Source: Paenibacillus dendritiformis (GTDB lineage Bacteria; Bacillota; Bacilli; Paenibacillales; Paenibacillaceae). From it: 64,000 nt of DNA. Where the stretch lies: positions 6,130,001 to 6,194,000 of the forward strand of contig NZ_OX216966.1 of the NCBI RefSeq assembly GCF_945605565.1, written 5' to 3'. Made by a program: the position numbers and the translations under genes. Below are positions 9,548-18,900 of this stretch, in pieces. The notes under the pieces are model-generated. The model saw nothing but the letters and a program-made list of their open reading frames with translations. It was not told the origin of the DNA and made no database searches. Positions within the stretch are counted from its first letter, which is position 1, and each line of letters begins with the position of its first letter.

Positions 9548-10546
9548 ATGAATGCACTGCTCGACATCCGGAATGTAAGCACTTATTTCTATACCGGGGA
9601 AGGCATCGTCAAAGCCGTCGATGATGTCAGCCTGCGCATCAAGGAAGGAGAGACGGTCTGCGTCGTCGGGGAATCGGGCTGCGGCAAAAGCGTGACCGCC
9701 ATGTCGGTCATGGGGCTGCTTCCCGAGCCGTCAGGGCGAGTCGTCTCCGGCGAGATCCGCTTCGACGGCCAGGACATCAGGCAGTGGAGCAAGGAGCAGC
9801 TCCGGCGGCTGCGCGGCAACGAGATCGCCATCGTATTCCAGGAGCCGATGTCGGCCATGAATCCGGTGCTGACCATCGGGAAGCAGATGACCGAACCGCT
9901 GCGGGAGCATCTTCATCTGAAGGAGCCCGCTGCACGGTCCAAGGCGGTTGAATTGCTCAATCTGGTCGGCATTCCCCGGGCAGAAGCCATCTTGAACGCC
10001 TACCCGCATGAGTTGAGCGGCGGAATGCTGCAGCGCGTCATGATCGCGACCGCTTTGGCATGCCGCCCACGCCTGCTCATCGCCGACGAACCGACTACAG
10101 CCCTCGATGTCACCATCCAGGCGCAAATTCTCGATATTTTGCATCAGGTGAAGGAAGAGATGCAGACGGCGATCTTGCTGATTACGCATGATCTGGGCAT
10201 CGTGGCCGAGATGGCGGACTATGTCGTCGTCATGTACGCCGGCAAAATCGTGGAGGAAGCCCCGGTTGAGGAGCTGTTCGATCGCCCTCAGCACCCGTAC
10301 ACCCAAGGGCTCCTTCGATCCAAACCGGTGCTGCATCAGCGGCGGAAGATGCTCTATTCCATACCGGGCCAGGTGCCCAACCCGCTGGAGCTGGGCTCGT
10401 CCTGCTACTTCTATGACCGCTGCGATCAGCGGACGGAAGCATGCCGGACGGCGCATCCCGAATTGCGCCGCACAGCTCCGGATCATTCTGTCGCCTGCTG
10501 GCTGTACGGGGAAGGAGAGGAACGCCATGAGCGAAGCGTTGATTGA
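9548..10546 (+). CDS. Peptide ABC transporter ATP-binding protein, DppD/OppD type
   Basis: First of the two ATPases of the importer, 332 aa. Walker A is [11 protein letters not shown], the signature motif [12 protein letters not shown], Walker [13 protein letters not shown], and the switch histidine lies in LITHD. The C-terminal oligopeptide/dipeptide-transporter extension ([20 protein letters not shown]) holds the Cys pattern typical of OppD/DppD. It is 14 bp after the permease gene and overlaps the next ATPase gene by 20 bp, which suggests translational coupling. Confidence 0.93.
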   Translation: MNALLDIRNVSTYFYTGEGIVKAVDDVSLRIKEGETVCVVGESGCGKSVTAMSVMGLLPEPSGRVVSGEIRFDGQDIRQWSKEQLRRLRGNEIAIVFQEPMSAMNPVLTIGKQMTEPLREHLHLKEPAARSKAVELLNLVGIPRAEAILNAYPHELSGGMLQRVMIATALACRPRLLIADEPTTALDVTIQAQILDILHQVKEEMQTAILLITHDLGIVAEMADYVVVMYAGKIVEEAPVEELFDRPQHPYTQGLLRSKPVLHQRRKMLYSIPGQVPNPLELGSSCYFYDRCDQRTEACRTAHPELRRTAPDHSVACWLYGEGEERHERSVD

Positions 10547-11492
10547 AGTTCAGCAGTTGAAAAAATATTATCCCCTTCGCGCGGGCCTGTTCAACCGCAC
10601 CGTCAACCACGTCAAGGCGGTCGATGGTATCAGCTTCTCGATCTACCGGGGCGAGACGTTCGGCCTCGTCGGCGAATCCGGCAGCGGCAAGAGCACGGCC
10701 GGGCGGGCGATCCTGCGGCTGACCGACAAGACCGCCGGCGATGTCCGGTATCAAGGGACCGACATCCATCAGCTGTCCCGCACAGATATGCGCCGGCTGC
10801 GCCCCGAGCTGCAATTCATCTTCCAGGATCCGTACAGCTCGCTGAATCCGCGGATGCACATCGGCGATGCAATCGGCGAGGCGCTTCTGCAGCACGGGCT
10901 GGCCGGCAAGGAAGAAATCCGTGACCGGGTGGAGGACATCCTGTCCGTCTGCGGCATGGCGGCCTATCACTATGATCGGTATCCCCATGAATTTTCCGGG
11001 GGACAGCGCCAGCGAATCGGCATCGCCCGGGCTATCATCCTCCAGCCCCGCTTTATTGTCGCTGACGAGCCGGTATCCGCGCTGGATGTATCCATTCAGG
11101 CGCAGATTATCAATCTGTTCCGCCAGCTGCAGGAAGAGAGAGGGCTGACCTATCTGTTCATCTCGCATGACCTGAGCGTCGTCGAGCATTTATGCTCCCG
11201 GATCGGCGTCATGTATTTGGGCTCGCTTGTCGAGCTTGCCCCGCGGGACGAACTGTTCCGCCAGCCGCTCCATCCGTATACCCAGGCGCTGCTGTCGGCC
11301 ATCCCGATCCCCGATCCGAAGCGCAAACGATCGCGGATCGTGCTCCGCGGCGACATCCCGAGCCCGGTCAATCCCCCGTCCGGCTGCAAATTCCACACCC
11401 GCTGCCCAGCGGCCAAGGACATTTGCCGTCAGGAGGCCCCTCTCTTCCGGGAAGTGGGCAGCCAGCATTATGCAGCATGCCACCTCATCTGA
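10527..11492 (+). CDS. Peptide ABC transporter ATP-binding protein, DppF/OppF type
   Basis: Second ATPase, 321 aa. Walker A is GESGSGKSTAGRA, signature FSGGQRQRIGIARA, Walker B FIVADEPVSALD, and a C-terminal PSGCKFHTRCPAAKDIC extension. The start chosen is ATG 10527 behind GAAGGAGAGG. A longer frame opening at 10188 is ruled out because it lies inside the preceding ATPase gene. It is the last gene of the operon; a GC-rich hairpin with TTTT follows. Confidence 0.93.
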   Translation: MSEALIEVQQLKKYYPLRAGLFNRTVNHVKAVDGISFSIYRGETFGLVGESGSGKSTAGRAILRLTDKTAGDVRYQGTDIHQLSRTDMRRLRPELQFIFQDPYSSLNPRMHIGDAIGEALLQHGLAGKEEIRDRVEDILSVCGMAAYHYDRYPHEFSGGQRQRIGIARAIILQPRFIVADEPVSALDVSIQAQIINLFRQLQEERGLTYLFISHDLSVVEHLCSRIGVMYLGSLVELAPRDELFRQPLHPYTQALLSAIPIPDPKRKRSRIVLRGDIPSPVNPPSGCKFHTRCPAAKDICRQEAPLFREVGSQHYAACHLI

Positions 11493-11507
11493 GTTGACAG
11501 AGGGAAA

Positions 11508-11530
11508 GAGGGGGGATCCCCCTCCCTTTT
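11508..11530 (+). terminator. Terminator of the peptide ABC operon
   Basis: GAGGGGG, a 3-nt loop, then CCCCCTC, followed by CCTTTT, 16 bp after the last stop codon of the operon. Confidence 0.6.
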
Positions 11531-11559
11531 CTGTCCTCCAATTGTGGAATATGAGAAAG

Positions 11560-11734
11560 AATGTCTTTCAAATAGTGGACACTTTTTTAAGAGAGAGACC
11601 TATTCTATCTTGGCGTCACGCCCCTATATGTATTGTTATTATTTTATTAAACCACTATATATGGACATCCATCCCTGCAAAAGAATATCCCCCTCCTTGT
11701 CTACCTTTGTATAGACAAATTCGCCAGTTGTCCA
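11560..11734. repeat. 175-bp dispersed intergenic repeat, copy A
   Basis: Copy B is at 62506-62680. The first 27 nt (11560-11586) are identical in both copies, the region before the right end is also clearly related, and the two copies have the same end-to-end length. A short hairpin near the right end (GTCTA...TAGAC, 11699-11716) appears as GTCCG...TGGAC in copy B. The sequence between 11575 (GTGGACA) and 11734 (TTGTCCA) has short inverted ends. It is AT-rich and has no convincing reading frame. Confidence 0.7.
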
Positions 11735-11912
11735 TTCTGAATGTACAAAAAATCATCTAACCTTACGTCATAAGCAAGCATACATCAGCCCTTATGTTCA
11801 TTCTTCACTGCAACCTTATTGACGAACCGCGCTGCATCAGATTGATGACCCCGCTCCGTTCAGCCGGCCTCAGACCGCCCCAATATTTCTAATGAGCTCA
11901 CCCAAACTCTTC

Positions 11913-12235
11913 AGGATGATCTCACTTGCACTCTCCAGAATGATCTCACGTGCACTCTTCAGAATGCAGTTACCTATATTCTCAGAATGATCTTGCCTAC
12001 GCTCTCAGAATGATCTCACCTGGACTCTTCAGAATGCAGTTACCTATATTCTCAGAATGATCTTGCCTACGCTCTCAGAATGATCTCACCTGGACTCTTC
12101 AGAATGATCTTGCCTACGCTCTCAGAATGATCTCACCTGGACTCTTCAGAATGATCTTGCCTGCGCTCTTAGGATAGTCTCACCTGGACTCCCCAGACAT
12201 GATTTCACCTGTACCTTAAGAAGGCTCTCATCTGC
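11913..12235. repeat. 23/24-bp minisatellite with an exact 70-bp duplication
   Basis: About 12 to 14 head-to-tail units of 23 or 24 bp, most starting AGAATGATCT or AGAATGCAGT. Positions 11961-12030 and 12031-12100 are an exact 70-bp tandem duplication (three units). The units at 12101-12147 and 12148-12194 follow as 47-bp doublets, the second diverged. The outer units degrade on both sides. The unit length is not a multiple of three and there are stops in all frames, so it is not coding. It lies in the gap between the convergent ends of the peptide ABC operon and the Tad operon. Confidence 0.9.
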
Positions 12236-12280
12236 ATAAATTGAGAAAAATATGTCTATCCGCATTTCATCTGGTCAAGT

Positions 12281-14086
12281 TCAGCAATGAAACTGAAATA
12301 CCGTACCGGCCACCGAAAAGCGATCCCCGCTCTGCAAGGGGTACAGCTGATAGGGAATGATCGGCTCCCCCTCCAGCTCGGTTCCGTTGCGCGATCCGAG
12401 ATCGCGGATCGCCACGGCGCCGTCGTCGGCCTGAACCAGCTCGCAGTGATGCTTCGATACGCCCGCGCCGGCTTCACGCCACTGCACCCCTTGTTCCGAT
12501 CGGCCAATCACGAAGGGAAAGGCCAGGGGAATTCGTTCAACAGCGGCTGCCGCTTCCTTCGGAATGCCTATCCCTCCGGCTCCCGCGCTTCCGCCCAGCC
12601 CTCCAAACCCGCAAAACCGCTGCAAATAAGGCGTGCACCATCCCCCTTCTCGCAAGTCCGTATGGGGCCTTTGTCCAAGGACGACCGTCGCTTCGGAGCT
12701 GGAACTGTCGAGCACGGTTGTATGCATAGGCAGATCAGCGTAGAAGGAATCCATCCGCGAGCCAACAGGCGTTGAAAATTCGTTCCCCAATCCCTGCAGG
12801 AAGCCGGAATATTCCCTTGAGTGGCTATCACGTTCCACTGAGGGGCGAACGGCATCCGGCGCAGCGCGGCGAACGGCATGCCCCCCAGCCAAGCGTACGG
12901 CATCTGCCCCAGCCGGGTGAACGGCATCCGCCGCTGCCGGTTCGCCCCCTGCCTGGAGCTCCAGCTTCATCCATTCCGGCCGCAGCAGCTCATCCCCGGA
13001 GTGAGCCTGCCTAGGGGAGGGAGCTTTCGTTCCTTCGGCCGAAGATGGAGCGTCGCTCTCCCTGCGGGCGAGCATTCCCGGAATGCGGGGTAACATTCCC
13101 GAGATCCAGGCGGCCCCCAATGCAACGGCCCCTATGCTGATTCCAACCGAGATAAGCAGCGTATTCAAACCTGGATTATCCATATAGATATATCTCCAGG
13201 CCAGCGCAGCCGTTACGATGGCGGCGCCTCCCGCCGCATAATAGCTTTTGCCGGAAGGCGTTCCCCTGGTCTCCGGAACGGTATTCTCGTCCTCTCCCCG
13301 GATCGTCTCGGCACCTCCCGGGACCGGGACGCCTGCGGCAGCCAGGAAAGATCCGGAAGCGGCCAGTCCATGAAGGGGACCGGATTGTTCATTATCACCC
13401 TCCGGCTTTTTCGAGCAATCGAGGCTTGCATCAGGCAGAGACAAGCTTACCATCCCCTCGGGAAGCCGTTGGCTGACCGGGCGTTCTTCTCCCATCCCGC
13501 TTGTTCCGGCAATGAGGGAGTTTAGCAGCTTCCGCACATCGGCAAGGGAATGATCCTCCTGGGATAAGCATTGAACCAGCCGTTGGAATCCGTCCCCAGT
13601 CCACTGGGCAACATGGGTGGACAGCAAAATGCCCAGCCTGCGCAGACCGTCCATGCCCGCCCGCGGCTGCAGCGGTTCCAGCAGCGGCAAGTAGGCGACA
13701 TGCAATCCTCCGTCCGCGGCTTGTTCGTCGACAAACACGCATTCCTCATGGAGAAGCACATGATCCGGATGAAGCATATAGGCCCGGCAATTCTCCAAAA
13801 TGCGGACCAACTGGAGCATCCACTCGAAATATTGGTTCGAAGTCATTCGCATGCTCCTTAGAGCCTGCTTGAGCATTCGTTTGCCGCTGATATCATAAAT
13901 AAAGGAGAGCTCCAAATCGACTTCGCGGATGTCAAGGCGAAGAAAATGCGGCACCCGGTTATAGGCCAGCATTTTGGCTTGATGCGGATCCAGCGCTTCG
14001 GATGGAACGGGATTATCGCGGGTCAGCAGCAGGCCCATTCTTTCTTCCTGAATAAATTGAACCCGGTAACCGTAAATGAGACTCAC
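12281..14086 (-). CDS. DUF6382/FHA-domain membrane protein at the end of the Tad operon
   Basis: A 601-aa protein. Residues about 1-180 resemble the DUF6382 domain often found before FHA domains in Gram-positive Tad loci. Two hydrophobic stretches (about 281-301 and 307-331) form a helical hairpin in the membrane. The linker at about 385-416 contains four DAVR/DAVH-type short repeats. The C-terminus (about 523-601) is an FHA phosphothreonine-binding domain with the conserved GRSE, SKHHC and DLGSRNGT motifs. It probably recruits phosphorylated partners to the pilus machine. The GTG start at 14086 sits very close to AAGGAG; an ATG at 14038 is an alternative. It is the last gene of the operon, with no clear terminator before the minisatellite. 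Confidence 0.8.
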   Translation of the reverse strand: MSLIYGYRVQFIQEERMGLLLTRDNPVPSEALDPHQAKMLAYNRVPHFLRLDIREVDLELSFIYDISGKRMLKQALRSMRMTSNQYFEWMLQLVRILENCRAYMLHPDHVLLHEECVFVDEQAADGGLHVAYLPLLEPLQPRAGMDGLRRLGILLSTHVAQWTGDGFQRLVQCLSQEDHSLADVRKLLNSLIAGTSGMGEERPVSQRLPEGMVSLSLPDASLDCSKKPEGDNEQSGPLHGLAASGSFLAAAGVPVPGGAETIRGEDENTVPETRGTPSGKSYYAAGGAAIVTAALAWRYIYMDNPGLNTLLISVGISIGAVALGAAWISGMLPRIPGMLARRESDAPSSAEGTKAPSPRQAHSGDELLRPEWMKLELQAGGEPAAADAVHPAGADAVRLAGGHAVRRAAPDAVRPSVERDSHSREYSGFLQGLGNEFSTPVGSRMDSFYADLPMHTTVLDSSSSEATVVLGQRPHTDLREGGWCTPYLQRFCGFGGLGGSAGAGGIGIPKEAAAAVERIPLAFPFVIGRSEQGVQWREAGAGVSKHHCELVQADDGAVAIRDLGSRNGTELEGEPIIPYQLYPLQSGDRFSVAGTVFQFHC

Positions 14087-14110
14087 GCTCCTTCCTGTTC
14101 GAATGGGTCA

Positions 14111-14632
14111 TCACGCGGGGGAGATCACGGCCAAGTATGCGGTCACCGCTCCCGGCAGCACGGCCCACATGAAAGGAAAGGTGGCTTGCCTCCCCGCTTC
14201 CGCCTGAACGGGCGCGAAGGAGCGTTGCAGCCAGCCGCTCATCAGCGCTGACCACCAGCCGCGAATTCTCCCGCTGCGCCCGCATATCAAAATGCATGCC
14301 GCAATGAGCCCGCCATACAAAATCGAAAAGATAAAGACCTGCCAAGTCAAATACATTCCCGTCAGCGCGCCAATGGCTGCAAACAGCTTCACGTCCCCGG
14401 CCCCGACGCCCTTCATGATGTACAACACCAGCATGATTCCGAACCCGCATCCCGCTCCGAGAGCGCTAAAAGCAAGCCCCTGCCATCCGTTTGCAACACC
14501 GTGAATCATAAATCCGGCGGCAGCGGCAAGCATCGTCAGCCGATTCGGTATTTTATGTGTCCGCACATCGGCAGCAAACGCGGCGAGCAGCAGCACCCCG
14601 CATGTCCATATCGCACCGTTCATCGCGTTCAT
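14111..14632 (-). CDS. Prepilin peptidase, A24 family (TadV/CpaA type)
   Basis: Membrane aspartyl protease that cleaves the leader of Flp-type pilins. 173 aa with about five to six helices and no N-terminal methylase domain, as in the short TadV/CpaA class. The catalytic aspartates are visible in AADVRTHKIPN (first helix) and in the GAGDVKL motif (GxGD). RBS AAGGGAG precedes the ATG. Its likely substrates are the Flp-type pilin at 18672 and the TadE-like proteins of the same operon, all of which carry a Gly-processed leader. Confidence 0.9.
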   Translation of the reverse strand: MNAMNGAIWTCGVLLLAAFAADVRTHKIPNRLTMLAAAAGFMIHGVANGWQGLAFSALGAGCGFGIMLVLYIMKGVGAGDVKLFAAIGALTGMYLTWQVFIFSILYGGLIAACILICGRSGRIRGWWSALMSGWLQRSFAPVQAEAGRQATFPFMWAVLPGAVTAYLAVISPA

Positions 14633-14682
14633 TGCTTTCTCCCTTCTATCATCCGCTTCAGTCCGTTTCCGGTTGGGACCCG

Positions 14683-15717
14683 TTATTTGACCTCAAAGGC
14701 CCGTTCAGCGCTTCGCCCGTCCTCCTTCTTCACGGCCAGCCTCCATGTTCCTGAGGTCGTATTGCCCGAGACATGCCATTCCCACGTAACAACGCCATCC
14801 GCGTCGGCGGTTGCCCAGCCGACATGCTTCGCCTGGCTCTTGCCGCTCTTGTAATACACGACCAATTCCACCCGTTCATTCGGCTCCGCCTTGGCGGTAA
14901 GCCGCGCTTTTCTGCCGGGAAGGAGCGGATTGGGCGTCAGGTCCACCAAGGACGGAGCCGGCTTGTCCGACGAATCGTCGCCCGAATCAGACGGGGCCGG
15001 CCCGTCTCCGACCCAGACTCGCTCCACGGCTCGAGCGGACAACGTCAGCGTCGTGTTCAGAAACGGAACGCGCATGGGCAAGTCATAGGCAACCTCGATC
15101 GCGAAGTAAGGATCGGTCTTCTTATCCAGATCCGGCAGCTTCACATGCGTGACCCGGATCCGGTCCTCTCTCAACACGCCTTGGACGCCGTACCGGACAA
15201 GCAATGGCTTGATAACCGTCTCGGCGAGGCGAGCCTGGCCCCATTCCCCTGCCGCCTCCGCCTGCCGGGCAGCCCACTCCGTGCCGTCCTGCACCCAATC
15301 GCTGACAGGCTTCGGCAGCTCGCTCCCGAATGATCGGCCGAATTCCTGCACTGCCATCTTCATTCTCTGGGCTGGAGGCTGCCATTTGCCCGGCTTTCCC
15401 GAAACATCTCCATCCCCACCAGCGGACTGAACGGCCAGCAGACTGACAGGATACAAATGGGCGGACACCTGCTTCACCGCATTCATGGCAGCTGATTGCA
15501 AAGACGTCGTGATGACGGCGGCCTGAATCATGAACACGAAGAACATGAATACGAGCAGCACCATCGGCAGAAGCAAAGCCGCTTCAATCGTGATGCTTCC
15601 GCGCCTGTCACCGAACAGGCTCCGGGGCGGAATCCGGCAGGCTCGCGGTCGAAATGCCGGGTGGATTCTGCTGTTAATAGGAGAATACCGAGCACTTGAC
15701 CGCGTAATAACGTCCAT
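14683..15717 (-). CDS. TadE-like pseudopilin with C-terminal beta domain
   Basis: The N-terminal region holds a prepilin-type motif RRGSITIEAALLLP, with Glu at +5 after the Gly cleavage point, followed by one long hydrophobic helix (PMVLLVFMFFVFMIQAAVI). This is the TadE/TadF pseudopilin architecture. The remaining roughly 290 residues are extracytoplasmic, and the final 90 look like an Ig-like or bacterial beta-sandwich domain. ATG 15717 is preferred (GGTGAG ahead of it); ATG 15747 is possible. Either start overlaps the end of the preceding gene (stop at 15674), suggesting translational coupling. Confidence 0.78.
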   Translation of the reverse strand: MDVITRSSARYSPINSRIHPAFRPRACRIPPRSLFGDRRGSITIEAALLLPMVLLVFMFFVFMIQAAVITTSLQSAAMNAVKQVSAHLYPVSLLAVQSAGGDGDVSGKPGKWQPPAQRMKMAVQEFGRSFGSELPKPVSDWVQDGTEWAARQAEAAGEWGQARLAETVIKPLLVRYGVQGVLREDRIRVTHVKLPDLDKKTDPYFAIEVAYDLPMRVPFLNTTLTLSARAVERVWVGDGPAPSDSGDDSSDKPAPSLVDLTPNPLLPGRKARLTAKAEPNERVELVVYYKSGKSQAKHVGWATADADGVVTWEWHVSGNTTSGTWRLAVKKEDGRSAERAFEVK

Positions 15718-17926
15718 TCTCGATCTCACCGTCCCATAGTCCGGCATGACCCAGCAGCTTCATCAATCCCGGCAGGAACCAAAGCGGCGTGCTGAGACGG
15801 ACTTCCGTCTCGCCATATGTCCCCCTCAGGGCCGGATCGATTCCGGTATTATAGTGAATCAGCGCCAGCATCCGCTTCAGCATTCCTTCCCGGCTTCCAT
15901 GAGCCAGCATGAACAGGCGAAGGTGATCGGCATAGTTCAGCTTCACCGCCGGCAAATAACGCGAGATCGGAATCTCGTTCTTCGTAACGAGCAGAAGCAT
16001 ATCCTGGACCGCTTGCTGAATGCCGTAGAGAATCGCTGACGCCAGGATAAGCAGCGGGTGTCCGAGCTTGCCGAATTCCACGAATCCTTCCATCGTGCGT
16101 ATGGCGAGGCGCATCGTAAAAATCTCTCCATAGGCGGCCGCAATATTGCCGACAGGATTATGAAAGCCGTACAGAATATACTCGAGCTCCTGGTTGACAA
16201 TACCCAGCGACTTCACGACCTCCTCTCCCGGATTCCCTGAATCCAGCAATGATTTCAATTGCCGCGGGTCATAGGAGGTGAAGTACATATAGGCATATTC
16301 GTTCCGGTACAGACGATCGCGCAGCGACAATAACCCGTCTGCCGCTTGATCATACAGCGTCGTAACGGAATCCATGGACTGCTTGCTCTCCTCGACGGCA
16401 TGGTCGCCGGCCGATCGCTCCGCAGGCGCTTCGGTTGACGATTGGTTATGCGCATCAATCGCTTCCATCTTGCTGCGGACATCATCGAAAGCAGCCTGGT
16501 GCTCCTGCAATTTGCTTTTCAGCTCAGACAGCGAAGAGAGCAAGTTTTTAGCTTTTTCCAATTCCTTGTCCGCTTCCTTCTCTACCCGTTTGCGCTCCTT
16601 GTCCTTTCCTTGGTGATTGGTCATTGCTTCCTCTCTCCGCTCGATATAGCTGCCGGCCGTGTGGATAAACTCGGAATCATATGTTTGGTAGGCCTCCAGC
16701 AGATCTCTTGCCTTATTCTTCAACGTAGAAGCAGAGGTGGAGTAAGCGGATATGCTACCCGCCAAGTGTTGGAAGACGGAGGCAGCGTTATCGATCTTCG
16801 ACATGAGCGCTTGCTGGCGATCGATCTCTCGGCTCCATTCCTTGAAGAAAAAATCAGGCATAACCAATTGCTCGGCAGAAGCATTAATTTCGTTGATGGC
16901 ATCTTCAACCTGCTGGCCATTCTCCATTGTTCCCCCATCCGGGATATCTGACTGGCCTACCTTGTCATAGCCGGCATAGTCTGGGCTGGAACGCACCTCT
17001 TCGATGACCCGCTTCATCTCTTCGTTGAAGTGCCTGGCTTCCTTCAGATGCGATTCGGCTTCGCGGAGCCAGCTGTCATGATTCCCGTTATGCAGGGAGA
17101 CGGCCCGCTTCAATCTCGATGCATGCTCGCGCGAGTCGGCCTCGTAACGATCCGTATCGTCCCGATGCTGCGGATCCTCGTCCTCTCCCCTGCGGTCATC
17201 TTCACGCTTCTTCTCGGCATAATCGGCATATTGGGCGGCAATATCTGCCGCTGATCGGATCGAGCCGAGGGGACGATCCTCCATCCTATCGTGTCGATGG
17301 ACCGCGATTCCCTTGTCAATCCCCGAGCGGTCCAGCTCATCGCGGGACTTTGTCTGAAGCTTCAAGACAGCCAACAGCTCCTTGTCCCTCCGATCGACCA
17401 GCTTCTGCAGCTTCGCCAGCAGCTCTGTCGTCTGGGCCGCTTCCTTCAACGCTCCTGCCATCGGCTTCAGCTTGCCGGACAGCTCGAACACAAATTGTAC
17501 CGGCGCCTTGTATTTCATATCCTCCAAAATCTGTCGTTCTATCTCATCATAGTCCGCAAGCGGGCGGGTGACCGACGTCGAATGACTGTCCAGCAGCAGA
17601 GGAACCCAAGGAAATACGCCTGTCGATCGCAGCTGATGTTGATCCTGCATCACATAGTCCAAGATATGCGCCGGATCGGTTGCTCCGTATGCGAATAATT
17701 GGTATCTCTCCTGCAGCTCCGGCTCATAGGCGGACATGACCGAGCGGATGCCTGCCCGGGCCAACGCCTCGATGCGCCACTCCGCCGCCGCGATGCGGGC
17801 ATAGTCAATGAACACTGATGTGAAGAAGAACATGGCAGCCACAATAAATACAAGCAATATCGACACCGATCCGTCCTTTGCCTTAAAAATCCGCTTTGCC
17901 CATCGGTTCAGACGATTGCGATTCAC
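15674..17926 (-). CDS. Large TadG-like/DUF5702-type surface protein
   Basis: About 750 aa. The N-terminus has KDGSVSILLVFIVAAMFFFT, a prepilin-like Gly-Ser start followed by one membrane helix, but with Leu where pilins have Glu at +5. The long external part is highly charged and predicted coiled-coil (RKRVEKEADKELEKAKNLLS and similar). A second hydrophobic stretch appears near residue 640 (HPLLILASAILYGIQQAVQD). The pattern matches DUF5702/TadG-like proteins of firmicute Tad loci; the exact role is unknown. GTG 17926 has a better-spaced GGGGAG than the GTG at 17935. Confidence 0.7.
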   Translation of the reverse strand: MNRNRLNRWAKRIFKAKDGSVSILLVFIVAAMFFFTSVFIDYARIAAAEWRIEALARAGIRSVMSAYEPELQERYQLFAYGATDPAHILDYVMQDQHQLRSTGVFPWVPLLLDSHSTSVTRPLADYDEIERQILEDMKYKAPVQFVFELSGKLKPMAGALKEAAQTTELLAKLQKLVDRRDKELLAVLKLQTKSRDELDRSGIDKGIAVHRHDRMEDRPLGSIRSAADIAAQYADYAEKKREDDRRGEDEDPQHRDDTDRYEADSREHASRLKRAVSLHNGNHDSWLREAESHLKEARHFNEEMKRVIEEVRSSPDYAGYDKVGQSDIPDGGTMENGQQVEDAINEINASAEQLVMPDFFFKEWSREIDRQQALMSKIDNAASVFQHLAGSISAYSTSASTLKNKARDLLEAYQTYDSEFIHTAGSYIERREEAMTNHQGKDKERKRVEKEADKELEKAKNLLSSLSELKSKLQEHQAAFDDVRSKMEAIDAHNQSSTEAPAERSAGDHAVEESKQSMDSVTTLYDQAADGLLSLRDRLYRNEYAYMYFTSYDPRQLKSLLDSGNPGEEVVKSLGIVNQELEYILYGFHNPVGNIAAAYGEIFTMRLAIRTMEGFVEFGKLGHPLLILASAILYGIQQAVQDMLLLVTKNEIPISRYLPAVKLNYADHLRLFMLAHGSREGMLKRMLALIHYNTGIDPALRGTYGETEVRLSTPLWFLPGLMKLLGHAGLWDGEIENGRYYAVKCSVFSY

Positions 17927-17948
17927 AGGCAGCACTCCCCTCTGCTCG

Positions 17949-18644
17949 TCATGACGGTCCCGCAGTCTGTCCCGCCGCTTTCTTCAATATGCCTTCCGCT
18001 TCCTCCGTCGGAACGCCTTGTCCTTTCCATTCCTTCAGCTTCGTTGCCATGTACCGCGCGAACTCCACCGCACGAATGAACTCTGGCGGCTCCACAATGG
18101 CCGATGCGGCCTGCCCCTCATTCGAGATCTCTCTTCCCGCTATGTTCCGGAACATCGCCTGATAGAGGGGCTTGTCCAAAAACGCGGTAATTCTGCGATC
18201 CAGCAAGCCGTTCTCATAGCTCATCTTCCCGTGAAAGGCGTCAGGCACCAGCCTGGCTGCCCGCATCAGCTTCCGTTCGGGAAGAGAGCTGCCGGCGCTG
18301 GCGGCAGGCAGCTTCACCGTATGGTTCTCTCCGCCGAAGCCTCCCCCGAACACCTTATCCAACAGCCGATCGTCGAGCAGGCGCCAATACATTCCGTCAT
18401 GCTGTCCTGTGTCATAGGCGCCGGTTACTGCCTCCTTGTGGCTGTTGTCCCAGAAGGCCGCCGCCCGTTCCGCGGCCAGCGCCGCGGCATGCGAGCTCAG
18501 CACCGTCTGATAGATGAGCATGCCGAAGAATAGGATCGCCAGCGTACAGTAGAAGATAACGGGAAATATTAGCGAAGCTTCCACGATCATCGAGCCTTCT
18601 TCCTCCTGAACGGAACGCAGCCAGCGGCGTAGCTTGTTGTTCAA
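17949..18644 (-). CDS. TadE-like pseudopilin
   Basis: 231 aa. The prepilin-type leader is EEEGSMIVEASLIFPVIFYC: cleavage after Gly puts Glu at +5, followed by a roughly 25-residue hydrophobic helix. The rest is extracytoplasmic. TadE/F proteins are minor pseudopilins needed for Flp pilus assembly. The start is TTG 18644 with AAGGAGGAG at good spacing. It lies 22 bp upstream of the TadG-like gene. Confidence 0.82.
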   Translation of the reverse strand: MNNKLRRWLRSVQEEEGSMIVEASLIFPVIFYCTLAILFFGMLIYQTVLSSHAAALAAERAAAFWDNSHKEAVTGAYDTGQHDGMYWRLLDDRLLDKVFGGGFGGENHTVKLPAASAGSSLPERKLMRAARLVPDAFHGKMSYENGLLDRRITAFLDKPLYQAMFRNIAGREISNEGQAASAIVEPPEFIRAVEFARYMATKLKEWKGQGVPTEEAEGILKKAAGQTAGPS

Positions 18645-18671
18645 GCCAGCTCCTCCTTTTCAAAACGGCTT

Positions 18672-18857
18672 CTATTTAAAAATCTTATCTGTTTCTTTTG
18701 TGGCCCTTGAGATCAAATTTTCCAGGAACGTACTGATCTGCTCTCTGAATACAAGCGCCAACACAACAATCACCGCGATAATAATGACAATCTCCACCAT
18801 GCCGAGCCCATCTTCCTCTTTCCATAGCCGTTTGAAAAATAGCAAGCTTTTGTCCAT
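18672..18857 (-). CDS. Flp1-type IVb major pilin
   Basis: 61 aa, the usual size of Flp pilins. A charged leader ending in EEDG is followed by LGMVEIVIIIAVIVVLALVF: cleavage after Gly puts Glu at +5, then a 20-residue helix that forms the pilus core. The remaining roughly 20 residues are charged. Its place between the TadC and TadE genes fits the main structural subunit of the pilus. RBS AAGGAAG precedes the ATG. Confidence 0.88.
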   Translation of the reverse strand: MDKSLLFFKRLWKEEDGLGMVEIVIIIAVIVVLALVFREQISTFLENLISRATKETDKIFK

Positions 18858-18900
18858 ATCCGCTTCCTTCTTTCTGATTCATTTTCGTTGCTTCATCTCA

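Noticed and set aside
11913..12235. CRISPR array
   Set aside because: Units are 23-24 bp, directly adjacent with no unique spacers, and the repeats drift gradually. No cas genes are present.
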